Shown here piece by piece: positions 33,452 through 44,318 of a stretch of 64,000 nt of DNA; within the stretch, counting starts at the first letter, position 1, and each line of letters starts with the position of its first letter. Source of the DNA: Madurella fahalii (Eukaryota > Ascomycota > Sordariomycetes > Sordariales); NCBI GenBank assembly GCA_029876055.1, contig CM056874.1, forward strand, positions 6,572,001 through 6,636,000. Direction: 5' to 3'. The translations under genes and the position numbers were made by a program. The notes beneath the pieces are model-generated. The model had not been told where the DNA came from. It ran no database searches and worked only from the letters and a program-made list of their open reading frames with translations.

Positions 33452-36400
33452 GGTTGTTGTCAGGCTTGCTATGATTCTATCTAATGGCTTGAAGGTTGGG
33501 TTATGTCCGTGTTGCAGGGTGGGATTGGTGGGCTGGTTCGTGATGGTTGCCTGGTCCAGTCTCAGAAGAGGCGCGGGGTGCTCAAGTCGAGACTGTGGTT
33601 TGCTTCCCGGATGGCCGGGCTACGGCCTGCTGGTGATGGCAGGATAATGAAAATTGCTGCGATGCCGACAGCGGTTATGGGAGTTCCAGGTGGAGGAGTT
33701 CAGTTTACAGGCGCCGCTGAATTGGAGTTAAAGTGTGGAGGCCGAGAAAGCAGAAGTGCCGCTCTCGGAACCCGGCCCGGATCGCGCACCTTGATGGACG
33801 TCTCACACGCATGTGGTTGCAACCCCATCAGACCATGTCTTCTGGAAAGGGGCTCAACGAGGCTTCAACTACCTACCGTTCCCAGCAGTGCGACAGCTAA
33901 TTTCAGTTGCGTGCCCTGCGTGTCCTACTGCTCATGATACTGGAGAACATCATACAAGTCTGTTGGCTAAATTCAACGCGAGAAACAGGGGAACTTCATG
34001 ATTAATAACCGTGAAAAGAATAAAAGCGGCCATGTCAGGACTACAAGTGTTTGTTGCACTTTCACACGTGCAAGGAGCTTGTCAGAGGCTGTGGGAAGTG
34101 TACTTGCCGAATTGGAATCTGAAGAGCTTCTCTACCGCAGTAGGAAGAATGAAGATGACAAATACAAAGGGAAAATTTGGCTGGCAGACCCCACGTGATG
34201 AGTTCATGAGTGCGGCAAGGACCGATGAGCGCCCCAAGTGCATTCCAGAGTGCGACAGAATCAGTTACAGTCTTCTTTCTTTACAATACCGATCCTCCGA
34301 GAATTAAAAAAAAAAAAAAAAAAGGAGGAAAAGAAACGCAAAAAGCTCACAGTGCAGCCCACCCGGCCGGTAGGGAGGTGCACTGCTACGAAAACCCCTG
34401 AGGGTTTTGCTTCGATTCAGCGCAGCGTCGAACCCGCGTCCTCTTGGGCAGGACAGGGCGGCGCGTGCACTTACTGACCACCGCAGAATACGCCTCGGCC
34501 ATTTTTTTTCTTTTCTTCTTTTCTTTTTTTTTTTTTTTGCCGGTGGTGGGGGTTAGGTGTTGACACGTTGGAACTTCTATATCTAATGCCTAAGCGGGTG
34601 TGGGCCAAAGTGCAGGTGTCCTAAGCCGGTCTGGAGACTGTGCGTTGAGATAAAGCTCGTGACTCGGACGCACGAGGAATATGTGGCTGAACTCGAGTTG
34701 CTCATGTGACGATCAGACCTGGGAGATGAGTTGTCCCCTTGCTTTACTTGTCTATTACCTTGCAAGCCATTTCTCTCCACCTTAACCAAAATGGCTCAGA
34801 CGCAAAGGCAAGTGGCAAGTAGCAAGTTCATATATTGAGGTTAACGTTACCTAGGTATCAAAACATTTCCAGACAACGATCCCCACGGAGGATGTTATCT
34901 ATGGTCAGCTTTGTCTGCCGCTTCGTTGGCCGACATCTCAGCCCTGGCCAGTTCGCTAACCTTATTCGTCTTCCTCATTTTTTTTTGTCGTATCCAGAAT
35001 CACAGCATGTTTTACGATATGGTTACACAACTCATCCAGCCCCAATCTCTGTCAGAGCCCGCAGAACGACGGGAGTAGAACTCAGAAAAAGGTTAACGTA
35101 GGCAGCCGGTCCCCTCGACCCCCGCTCTCGGATCGGCTTCCTCGCCTTGATCGACACGGCTGGACCGTTTGTCGGGGCTGTTTAGGGCCGGCAAAAGCAC
35201 AATGTGGTCATCCCGGTGAGTCAAAACTCGGAATGGTATGACTCTTGCTTGGGTCTAGTGGGAATTTCTGCGGCCGGAGGCGGGTGCAGCAATCCAGAGG
35301 GAAGACGGAAAAACACCAGGATTTCGAGACGCCGCGAAGGTTTTCTCTGCCCAGATCCAGTTCAATTGCTTATGACATATCGGGCATTTCAATGCCCATC
35401 GCTTCCAACGCCACCCTCTTGCCCCAGCCAGTATGCTAATCATTACTGATAGTGAACCTCAGGTGGTGTCAGCGAGGATGCCACCTACGCATCTAAGCCG
35501 GTTTGCGAGGCCGGCAGTAATGTACTAATATGTACAACAGAACTTGTTATCTGCCCCCGGCGTCTGTTCTCCCTTGTTGTTTTACCAGACGCTCGTTCGG
35601 GGTATCAAGGTCGTGGGAAGGTCTAGCTTGCGGGTCGAGGCTTTATTATGTCGTGAGAGCTGGGGGTTTTTTTGCATCGTAGAAAGCGTGTCATGATACC
35701 GTACTCTTACTTACTCTATGGGGTGTATGGGATGTGATTCTAATATCGGCCAGAAAGAAGAAAGAAAGAGAGAATTATCGAAACAGGCTAGCACCGCGAA
35801 CGGCGACTGAACCTAGATGAGGTGCCGACACCCGATCTCACTACCATAAGCCCGGGACGGCCTCGGTAATTGCAGGTTAGAAGGCAGTATGCTACGTTGT
35901 ACAGAATCCTCATGACAGTTGCGGTCCCCCGCCCTGTACAGCAAGGCTTCGAGTCTGTTGCATTGCCAGTTGCGGCTCAGCAGCTGCATGGCGCCTGTTG
36001 TGGGCCCTTGACTCGGCTTTAGATAGGCTCGCATTCAGACTCCCTCGCACTATCGAAATAGCAGCCTTGGCAGGGTCCTCTTGGCGCCACCGGGAAGGCC
36101 GACAGTCACGCTGCTCTGTTTTCTGATCGTTGGCGTGGCTCGCGCTTCGGTATGCTGGCCCCTGAAAAATACTCATAGTTGGGTTGGTATGTGAATTGAG
36201 AGAAGATCTTTCGTTAATTTCCCGATCTTTTTTCTTTCTTTCTCTTTTTTTTTTCCTCCGAGCCACCGCGCGGCATCAAAGTATTGCGGTCCCACGTGAG
36301 AACCGTTTAGACTCAAGGTCCGCTTCGGAACTGGATGTGCCGTAGTTGCCCCTTGGCGTCTGGTGCTCAGCCCTGGCCACAGCCATGGGTGTCCCGCTTC

Positions 36401-36573
36401 CTGAAGGATTCAAGTCCGACGCCTGATCGGGACCTAACTTTCGAATTCTTGTAACATTGCTACGGGCTCGTGTTCAAATACATAACCATGGCTTGCACCA
36501 CTCCACGTCCTGCGTCCGACTCTTCAACTGCCGGCACAGTACCGCCTTAGTCCAATCGCTCGTCAATCAAGCC
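33452..36573. other. 3.1-kb intergenic region with homopolymer tracts
   Basis: Divergent promoter region between the hydantoinase gene and the small membrane-protein gene. It contains an 18-A run (34306-34323), a 15-T run (34524-34538) and T-rich stretches near 36230-36255. A tRNA-like patch at 34416-34488 does not fold properly. No gene supported. Confidence 0.4.
34306..34323 (+). repeat. poly-A tract (18 nt)
   Basis: Uninterrupted run of A followed by a purine-rich stretch. About 200 bp to the right lies a T-rich tract (34501-34538). The pair brackets a GC-rich patch. Confidence 0.9.
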
Positions 36574-37086
36574 ATGCGCTTCCACCATTCGACAGCATGG
36601 CTGGTCATACTCTTGTGCCAATGGCAAGTCGCTAGTGCTCTACCCTTTTCAATATCGTCTCATACGACTGTCGGCAGCCTTGACGGAGCATCAACGCCAC
36701 ACACTTCTAGGCTATGGTTCATCAATAGGGCATCTTGGAAGACGCGAGTCGCAAACGAGAGGCGAGAGATCGCTGAAGACATCCCCCAAGCGCAACCGTC
36801 CCTTCCCAGTATCCGACACGGTCATGCACCTCGAGATCACCCACCGATGGCGGACCCAAAATCACACCGTCTCGATCGGCGGGCCGACAGCCCCCTAGGA
36901 TCAAGCACCTTCATCACAACTATGTTTGCGGTGCTGATCGTCGTGTCGGTACTGCTTGGGATGGGTATTGCATCCATCGCCGTGTTTGGCTTTGACTGGA
37001 GGTTGTATTTCGCGAAGTCGAGGTACGACAGGAAAGAGATAGAGAAAGAGGAGCGGCTGCAGGGAAAACAGCCGATGTTTGCTTGA
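36574..37086 (+). CDS. small secreted / type I membrane protein
   Basis: 170 residues if started at the ATG at 36574, which opens a convincing signal peptide (MRFHHSTAWLVILLCQWQVASA, cleaved near residue 22). The same frame continues 39 codons upstream to an ATG at 36457, but that start would bury the signal peptide. After about 100 polar residues (SISSHTTVGS..., a basic stretch RRADSPLGSS) comes one strong transmembrane segment, FAVLIVVSVLLGMGIASIAV. A short cytoplasmic tail with KSRYDRKEIEKEERLQ follows and ends QPMFA. This is a single-pass, N-outside architecture. No family recognised. Confidence 0.7.
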   Translation: MRFHHSTAWLVILLCQWQVASALPFSISSHTTVGSLDGASTPHTSRLWFINRASWKTRVANERREIAEDIPQAQPSLPSIRHGHAPRDHPPMADPKSHRLDRRADSPLGSSTFITTMFAVLIVVSVLLGMGIASIAVFGFDWRLYFAKSRYDRKEIEKEERLQGKQPMFA

Positions 37087-37940
37087 AGGTAGAGGTACTT
37101 TGGGACTGCTGGTCTGGAGACTTGGTTGGGTCGGCGTGGGCATGCATGATGGGAAACGGCGTTATTTGGCTACACGGTGATACACGATACTACTACTATT
37201 TGAGATACCCTTGACTAAGAGAATGTACTTCCTCTCTGTGCTTTCGTATGTTATGAGGTGGGTATGCAGACGGCCCGCTAGGCGTCAGCCTAATTCTCAC
37301 CTCGGAGCAAAGAGAGCTCAGGCACCGTGTCCACTCCAAATCCTCGCCACAGGCGTTTAGTATAAAAGATGATACACGGTACTCGCCTGGGTGGGGCACC
37401 ATAGTCATCGAGATAATCCCGAAGAGGGCATGTTCCAGTCGATATATTCCTCTTGTCCTTCACAACTGAGTTGGCCGCTTGCGGCGGCCGAATGGGTCGC
37501 TACGACATCCATAATATACCTGTATTGCTGGTGGGGCCAAACACTGCCCCAGTTAAATGGCACGGGAGGCTATTTCGAGGAAAACTAGGTGATGGACATG
37601 GAGTACCTTGACACTGCCGTGCCCGTGAGCGCCAGGGTAATTGCCTGCATATAATAGAATCGAGGTGAGGACGGAGCGATTTGAGAACTTGGTACCTTTT
37701 AGACAGCAGCGAAATTTCCAACGTGTAGATTCTCATTCCGATAATGTAAAGTTGGGATGGAAGTTTGCGCTGCTGAGATGGCTGTCCAGAGTGAGGTTTG
37801 TTAGCTGTCTCGAGTCCCGCTAACAGGCATGCCCATGCTACCAGTGACTCAGAGAACCGTTCAACAAGAAACAAAGCAACATCTGGCTTTTGCTGGCTTG
37901 AACCCATTGCACCCAGCAGCCGCCGAACTATCGCACCACC
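37087..37940. other. intergenic; GlnRS promoter
   Basis: No gene supported. The ATG at 37941 sits in a good fungal context (CACCACCATGGCC), so this region holds its promoter and 5' leader. Opposite-strand frame 37500-37964 has no domain. Confidence 0.45.
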
Positions 37941-40168
37941 ATGGCCGACGCCATCGCTGAACACGCTGCCAAACTGCAGCTGGATGCGGAGACAGGGGAA
38001 ATGGTGTCCAAAAACGAGCTCAAGAAGCGCATCCAGAAGCGGGCCAAGAAGGCCGCAGCTGCTGCTCGCAACGCCCCGTCTAACTCGGCCCCAGAACCGC
38101 CGCTTAGGAGTCAGGCCAGTGACACGCCAGCCGGCGCCGAAGAAGCCACTGTAGGACCGGAAAATGCCATGTTCGAGCGCGGGTTCCTCGCCGAGGTGTA
38201 CAGCCTGCGGCCATCACAACACGTTGTGACGCGATTCCCACCCGAACCAAATGGCTACCTCCACGTAAGTTTGGCATTCCTTCTTCCTTAGGCATCGATG
38301 AAGCGCACTAACCCGGCAATATAGCTGGGCCATGCCAAAACAATTGCTATCAACTTTGGTTTCGCGAGATATCACGGCGGCCAGACGGTAGGTACTCGTG
38401 ACTGCAAGCCGCTAAGATGTCTATTTTGTGACAAGGTCAACTAATCAACAACGAAACCAATAGATTCTTAGGTGCGGTATCCACTTCGAGACTCTCAAAT
38501 AGCTGCCGGATGTATATTGACACGGCGCTTTAGATTCGACGATACCAACCCCGACGCCGAGAAAGAGGAGTACTTCATCGCTATCGAGGAGACAATCCGC
38601 TGGCTGGGTTTTGCCCCTTCGAAGATCACCTACTCGTCCGACAACTTCCAGCGCATGTATAATCTCGCCGAGGAGCTGATCAAGAAGGGGAAGGCCTATG
38701 TGTGCCATTGTAACGATACCGATACCAAGCTGCAGCGTGGTGGTGAGGATGGATCTAACCCGAGATATCGATGCGAATACGCAAACCAGGATGCTGAGAC
38801 CAACCTCGCCAAATTCCGCGGTATGCGGGACGGCGAGTATGAGCCGCAAACCGCCTGGCTTCGCATGAAGCAGGACATTGAGAATCCTAACCCGCAAATG
38901 TGGGATATCGCCGCCTATCGAATTCCCAAGAACCAGGAGCCGCACTTTCGGACAGGCACCAAGTGGCGGATATATCCGACCTACGATTTCGCCCATTACC
39001 TGTGCGACAGCTTCGAGGGCATCACATACAGCTTGTGCACCACCGAGTTTGTTATGTCTCGGGAGAGCTACGAATGGCTGAACCAGTATGCAATCCCTCC
39101 CTTGTTCGGCTAGAGTTGCTTGGGTAATGTAAGGTCGCTAAGGCGAGCAGGCTTCTGGTCGGGTACCAGCCAATGCAGCGCGAATCCGGTCGGTTGAGCC
39201 TCAAAGGCACCATCATGAGCAAGAGAGACATAAGGGCCCTGATCGAAACCAAGACGGTCCGCGGCTGGGACGACCCACGTCTCTACACCCTCAAGGGAAT
39301 CCGGCGACGAGGCGTGCCCCCCGGTGCCCTGCTTTCCTTCATCAACGAGCTTGGCGTAACCACTGCCAACACATCCATCGAGATAAAGCGCTTTGAGCAG
39401 TCGGTTCGCCGCTACCTCGATATGACTGTCCCTCGCCTGATGCTGGTACTCGACCCCATTCCCGTCATCATCGAAGATGCCGAGGAGGTGGACCTCGACA
39501 TTCCCTTTTCACCCAAGGACCCAGCCATGGGCTCACACAAGATTAGGCTAACGAACAGGGTCTATATCGAACGCTCCGATTTCCGAGAAGTCGACAGCAA
39601 GGGCAACTTCCGGCTCGCTCCGGGGAAGACGGTGGGGCTCTTGCATATGCCATACTCCATCACCGCTGTCTCTTTTTTGAGAGACGAGGCTACCGGAGCC
39701 GTCAAGGAGATTAAGGCTGTCTACGACAAAGGCGGCAAGAAGCCTAAGACGTACATCCAGTGGGTGCCTGAGGGCTCGCCCACGGCTGAGGTGCGCATCT
39801 ACACGGCGCTATTCAAGTCGGACCAGCCCAACTCGGTGCCCGGTGGGTTCCTCAACGACATTAATCCTGATAGTGAGATCATATGGCCGAATGCCTTAAT
39901 TGAGTCGGGGTTCTACAATGTGAAGCGCCGTGCGCCGTGGCCCGCGGCAGAGGGCGAAAAGATGGGAGCGGCTGGGTCTGAAAGTGTTCGGTTCCAGGCC
40001 ATGCGCGTCGGCTACTTCGTGCGTGGTTGCCTCTTCTTGGCCTCTGTATTCGTGCTTGTGCTAACGTGTTCTTGTTTCTGGTAGGCACTTGACTCGGACA
40101 GCACGGACAATAAAATTGTACTCAACCGTATCGTCCCGTTGAAGGAGGATTCGGGCAAGAGCAGTTAG
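37941..40168 (+). CDS. GLN4: cytosolic glutaminyl-tRNA synthetase
   Basis: Class I synthetase that charges tRNA-Gln. Six exons: 37941-38264, 38325-38387, 38464-38471 (8 nt), 38534-39085, 39151-40018 and 40085-40168, giving 632 residues. The HIGH motif appears as LGHA (109-112), right after the first splice; FDDTNPDAEKEEYF follows at 133; the KMSKS motif reads IMSKR (337-341). The C-terminal beta-barrel anticodon-binding domain continues to LNRIVPLKEDSGKSS. A Lys/Ala-rich N-terminal appendix (ELKKRIQKRAKKAAAAAR) replaces the long N-terminal domain of yeast Gln4. The 8-nt exon supplies Ile, Leu and part of Arg and restores the family spacing before RFDDTN; without it the frame cannot be joined. 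Introns of 60-76 nt have normal sites. It is distinguished from GluRS by the LRFDDTNP and TEFVMSRESYEWL segments. Confidence 0.94.
38464..38471 (+). other. GLN4: 8-nt microexon of the GlnRS gene
   Basis: ATTCTTAG lies between acceptor ...CCAATAG (38457-38463) and donor GTGCGG (38472). Joined as ACG|ATT CTT AG|A TTC it gives T-I-L-R-F, exactly the family spacing ahead of FDDTN. Confidence 0.82.
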
Positions 40169-40281
40169 ACGAGATACGAAACGCGCCGGCAACGGGGTTT
40201 GTATCGGAAACACTCAATCGAAGGAAAACAGCAATGAGAGTATTCGGGTTACGGGAACGTTTAGCTATAGAAAACTACGGT

Positions 40282-40297
40282 CTACTAGTACTAGTAG
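40282..40297. repeat. 16-bp perfect palindrome
   Basis: CTACTAGTACTAGTAG equals its own reverse complement. It lies about 115 bp after the GlnRS stop, in the likely 3' UTR shared with the convergent small gene. Confidence 0.85.
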
Positions 40298-40401
40298 GCG
40301 CATCAGGGAGTCAAGCATTGCAAACAACATGCATGCTAGAGCTCAACCAGTTTGATTTCGCAATCCAGGCATTCTCTAGAGTCTCAGTTGTGACTCTACC
40401 G

Positions 40402-40605
40402 CTAAAAGTCAGCCAGCGGCTCCGTCAGACACCGATTGCACATGGTCCAAAGTTTGTAATTCTGGGACTCGTCGGAAAGCTTCCAAGTGCACTCGTTACC
40501 GCTTAGATACCCATCGCACTTCTCAACTCGTTTGGTAAGAAGAACTCCATTGGCGTCTCTGTTGAAGCGACCACAGGTGTAGACCTGTCTCCGGAATTTG
40601 CACAT
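40402..40605 (-). CDS. 67-residue Cys-containing small protein
   Basis: Single frame starting MCKFRRQVYTCGRFNRDAN. It has six cysteines, including a CNRC pair near the end (MCNRCLTEPLADF). The opening pattern M-C-K/R...Y-T-C-G is a recurrent start in small fungal Cys-rich proteins of unknown role that end with a C-x-x-C or C-x-C pair, often read as a small zinc-binding fold. There is no signal peptide, so it is probably intracellular. It converges on the GlnRS gene. No function is assigned; a short frame could occur by chance, but the start and Cys spacing argue for a real gene. Confidence 0.5.
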   Translation of the reverse strand: MCKFRRQVYTCGRFNRDANGVLLTKRVEKCDGYLSGNECTWKLSDESQNYKLWTMCNRCLTEPLADF

Positions 40606-41406
40606 GATGGCTTAGCGGGCATAAATAAGGTGCTGACGCAATCTATGTGATTCGGCGCTGCTGAATAATATGTTGGTGAAGAATAGGTATATTTGGCGTA
40701 TCGAGTTAATACGGGTGTCTCTTGGTCAAGTGTTGAGTAGACAATGCGAGGGTCCGCTTCCTAAGGTTAGGGAAGATACTCTTATATACGCATGTAAAGT
40801 ATTACGTTGCAAAAAGGAAGAACAATCACACATTTCGAGTTGCCAACACACATTTACAACTCTAACAACCTGGTATAAAGATAAGCTCAAATGTTCGCAA
40901 TTGCCGTTGTCGGCTTAGTCCCGTTGCTACTCGTAAGTCCCACAAAAACCAAAACGGAGCACCTCCACCGAAGACATTCTAAGGCACCCCAAATAGCTCG
41001 TGGATTCATGATGAGCGTTATCAGGCTCTGCCTACCTCCACGAGTATATATTCACCAGTGCCCGATAAATCAGAACGGATTGAGAACGCCGTCCTAAGTC
41101 CAGGCGCCCGAATGGCTCTCCTTTCATTGTCCCAACGAGAGCTCCAGCCATGCATCGAGCTTAGCAGGTAACCTTGTCATCTTCCTAGTCCCCGAGGGCA
41201 ACGCCGATCCCCACAACTTCGGAATCCGAATCCGTATATACCTTGTTCTAGTGGCAGTTGCTGGGCCTGATTAGAAACAAGCCGATCGAGATGCTTAACA
41301 AGGCCGGGGGCAAGAAGAGGGCAAGAGGAAGAGGGTCATAATAACTTACTGTACAGTAACGCTACACACCACTTAACTACAATGATTAGTCCAGCCCACT
41401 TTCCGC
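40606..41406. other. intergenic, no strong gene
   Basis: A frame at 40891-41097 (+) begins MFAIAVVGLVPLLL, which resembles a signal peptide and runs into a GTAAGT. I could not find a continuing exon, so it is not called. Confidence 0.4.
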
Positions 41407-42456
41407 TCAGTCCACAATCTCATCCACCACGTCTGGCAGTCTATGGGCATCGCTCGATACCACACCCAAGTTTTCGTAGATCGTTTGCAGTGCCCTCACC
41501 CATACGTCAAACATGGCTCGCACCTCCGTCAGCCTTTCCCTCTCTTCCCTGTTGCGTGACATGCATCCTAGAAGCCGGTCACGCAAATGCTCGTACACCT
41601 CGATCATCAGCCACAGGGGCAATCTTAGCTCCGAGGTCACATTTCCGCAGCTGTCCGACAGCCTGGTGGTAGCTGCTGACAACTTGTCTGTCAGCAGTTC
41701 CAAGCATATTTGCAGACTGAGGTCGTCTTGCTGAAAAAACGGATCCGTGCTCCCGGCGACGAACGGCCCGAATGACTTGCGCCTCCTCAATGTTGGCGAG
41801 CGTCGAGGTACTACTAGATGGGGAATGTGAGGGGTGATGCTATCGATGGTTTTTGTTGAGTGCAAGGAATCTTCGTCCGCAATCCCCCGGAAGGCGCAGC
41901 ATGTCCCTGCGACTTCGCTGGTATCTGCGTTGACGGCCAACGGGGGACCCCTCCGTCTCGAAAGCGCCCGCTCCAAGTCGCCGATGGCGAGTACGGGTGT
42001 CTTCGCATAGCGTCTTGTTTTGGCGTGATGGTCTGATGGCCCATTTGCTTTTCTCGCCGTGACTTGCTCGTTTGACGACAGTCGGTGCTGTTTGCTGTGG
42101 ATGGCAAGATGGCGGAACTCGGGGATCAAGGAAGCACCATCACCAGATTCAACGATGGCTAATGGCGAGCGCGCACTGCCAGTGGGAGCTTCGGGTTCCG
42201 TGACATATCTGATTGCCTTGAATTCGGTCGCGCTGGATATAGCAGCCCGCTGTCTCCCGACGTAATGACCGCAGCGTAATGACGAGCGGACGCGGTTGAT
42301 AACCCTCGGTATGCCATTCACAACGCCAATGATGGCTGTAGCTACAATAGGGGTGTGATGGACTGTTTTGGTGTCTCTGTGTGCTCCTTGGCGTTTCCGA
42401 AGCCTGTTCCTCGCCGGACGTTGCCCAGTTGAGGAGTGAAATCGAGACTGATTCAT
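41407..42456 (-). CDS. unknown 349-residue protein with helical C-terminal domain
   Basis: Single exon starting MNQSRFHSSTGQRPARNRLR. The first 220 residues are basic and disordered. From about residue 240 a helical, Leu-rich domain appears (DLSLQICLELLTDKLSAATT, then LPLWLMIEVYEHLRDRLLG and VRAMFDVWVRALQTIYENLG), ending in an acidic VVDEIVD tail. This layout, a disordered head followed by one helical domain with a W(L/V)MIE-Y-LRD core, resembles uncharacterised filamentous-fungal proteins, but I cannot name a family. There is no signal peptide or membrane segment. Confidence 0.65.
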   Translation of the reverse strand: MNQSRFHSSTGQRPARNRLRKRQGAHRDTKTVHHTPIVATAIIGVVNGIPRVINRVRSSLRCGHYVGRQRAAISSATEFKAIRYVTEPEAPTGSARSPLAIVESGDGASLIPEFRHLAIHSKQHRLSSNEQVTARKANGPSDHHAKTRRYAKTPVLAIGDLERALSRRRGPPLAVNADTSEVAGTCCAFRGIADEDSLHSTKTIDSITPHIPHLVVPRRSPTLRRRKSFGPFVAGSTDPFFQQDDLSLQICLELLTDKLSAATTRLSDSCGNVTSELRLPLWLMIEVYEHLRDRLLGCMSRNREERERLTEVRAMFDVWVRALQTIYENLGVVSSDAHRLPDVVDEIVD

Positions 42457-43628
42457 TTTTGTCGGCCTCTCAAGTTGTGCGAGAAGTGAATGTGGTGTTT
42501 CTGTACCTTATGTATGCCCATCCTGACGTGCACGAAATTCAATACATGATATGAAACGAATTCGGATATCAGTGGGTGTGCGTTGATTTAACCATTGTAA
42601 GCTGCTCGCTCGATCCGTGAATCCCATATTCTGTAGTGGCGTGACTTTCCGCTCCCGACTGCCATCACACCACAACATATGCAGTACCGAGGCTCGCAGA
42701 CGGCACCGGGCAATGTTTAGAGGAAACTCCGCTCTTATCTCCTCACCACCTACATATACCTAATTACGAATTTCGGTCAATGCATGATGTAAACCAGTAA
42801 TGACAACTTGGACTTTGCTCGATAATATGCTCATCAGATCAGGAAAGCAGTGCGACATGAAGCGGACTAAGTTCTCCTCAACCAGAAGCTTGCTTCGCTC
42901 GCATATATCGTGATTGTCAGCCAACCCAGGATGCACGTTGTCACAAGGCTCGCGCCACGCTTACTCCCTCGGCCTGCCGCCGGACCCAGCTCATTGGGCA
43001 ACCTGTGATCCGGGACGGCTCGGTGCAAAGATTATGCAGAAGATCGAGCCAATGATCTAGATCCGAATCTTGCAACCCCGCAATGCCATCTCAGCCCGCA
43101 TAGCAGGGCAACTAATGCTTCGTTCAACTTCATACTTTCTGATCCTTCTAGATCTGCAGAGAAGGAGGTAAAACTATTAGCATTATGGTAATACATTACT
43201 TAACATCTTATTTTGAGCTTTTGAATGGAATGCCGAGGTCACAGCCTTCATGGTATGATGAAGAGCGTGATGGCACACTGCAGGCTGCATGGAAGTGGTA
43301 GGTATAGGTTGGCTCAGCCTGGCGATTCCAGCCGCTGGTGTGGGATGTCGTGGGTACCACAGCATCAATGGTCCGGTTCGAAAGGAGCTTGAGCATTATT
43401 TCATTATGATATGCCTAGCATGTTCCATGTGCATAGCAAAGCCGGAGGGCCGCTAGGTATGCACCGTGTTATAACATAATCTCTGACAAAGTCAGTCCCA
43501 GTCACACCACGTATAAAATAGTGTAAAGACTTCAGACGAGAGGGGCCCCCTCATCACTTCATAAACCTCATAATCACGCAAGACCACCGTTGCAACACAA
43601 TCAACGACTCAGTTAATTCTAAGCCAAC
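42457..43628. other. intergenic divergent promoter region
   Basis: AT-richer sequence between the minus-strand unknown gene and the plus-strand hevein-type gene. Apart from the TATA box listed separately, no coding or RNA feature is supported. Confidence 0.45.
43512..43520 (+). promoter_or_regulatory. TATA box of the hevein-type gene
   Basis: TATAAAATA lies 117 bp upstream of the ATG at 43629, leaving about 80 bp for a 5' UTR. This is an unusually clear TATA box for the window and fits an inducible secreted-protein gene. Confidence 0.55.
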
Positions 43629-44318
43629 ATGATCCTAATCAACATCGCTGCGTCCTTGCTGGCAGCCACCTCAGGGGTTGCTAGCCCAGTCGACATCCTC
43701 GCAGCTCGGCAAGGATCCGGTAGCTGCAATGCCGCAACACCATGCCCAGCCGGCTTGTGCTGCTCGCAGTACGGTTACTGTGGGGTCGGGCCGGCGTACT
43801 GTAAGCTATCTTGTTCATTATTCTCGGACTCGATTTGACGATTTCACGAGGCGGCCCTGATCCTGGCCGTTGTGACGTCTCGAGACCCTGCCCCGCAGGG
43901 ACGTGCTGCTCTCAGCACGGTTACTGTGGGGTTGGGCCGGAATACTGTAAGCTGGATCCTCTAGCACGTTGAGTGGTTTCTAGGATGCCTCTGACATTTC
44001 CAGGCGGACCCGACCCCGGCCGCTGTGACGCGACTAGACCTTGCCCAGCCGGAATGTGCTGCTCACCATACGGCTACTGCGGGGTTGGACCAGAGTACTG
44101 TATGCTTCATCCCTCGAGCTTCCTCAAATGCAAAACTGAGTTAATACCTTATTTAGGCCCTACCCCGAACGGCACCTGCAGTCCCACAAGTCCATGTCCG
44201 GCGGGGCTCTGCTGCTCGAGATGGGGATACTGTGGGACTGGGCCCGAGTACTGTAAGCTGATGGTTCCTTAACGTTCAACGTTTACACGATGGCTGATTA
44301 GAACAAGGCGGTGCCTGA
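43629..44318 (+). CDS. secreted four-module hevein-type (CBM18) chitin-binding protein
   Basis: Exons 43629-43800, 43851-43946, 44004-44099, 44157-44252 and 44308-44318, 156 residues. A signal peptide (MILINIAASLLAATSGVAS) is followed by a short propeptide-like VDILAARQ. Four modules of about 32 residues follow, each with C-x5-C-x4-CC-x5-C-x6-C and the core CPAGxCCSxxGYCGxGPxYC. In CBM18 domains the aromatic residues around GYCG bind GlcNAc oligomers. Each module ends in a TAC T|GT donor, and exons 2-4 are each exactly 96 nt in phase 1, so a module is one exchangeable exon. The last exon is inferred by analogy; if its intron is retained the protein ends KLMVP at 44272. Such proteins shield hyphal chitin or bind chitin outside the cell; which applies here is unknown. 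There is no catalytic domain. Confidence 0.83.

Noticed and set aside
34416..34488. 73-nt tRNA-like patch (minus strand) with TTCTGCG/CGCTGAA ends and a GGGTTCGA word between A and T tracts
   Set aside because: The ends pair 6 of 7, but no D-arm forms, the only good hairpin is in the wrong place for an anticodon arm, and the T-stem does not pair.
40891..41097. Short frame with a signal-peptide-like start (MFAIAVVGLVPLLL)
   Set aside because: It runs into GTAAGT but no continuing exon with sensible sequence is found.
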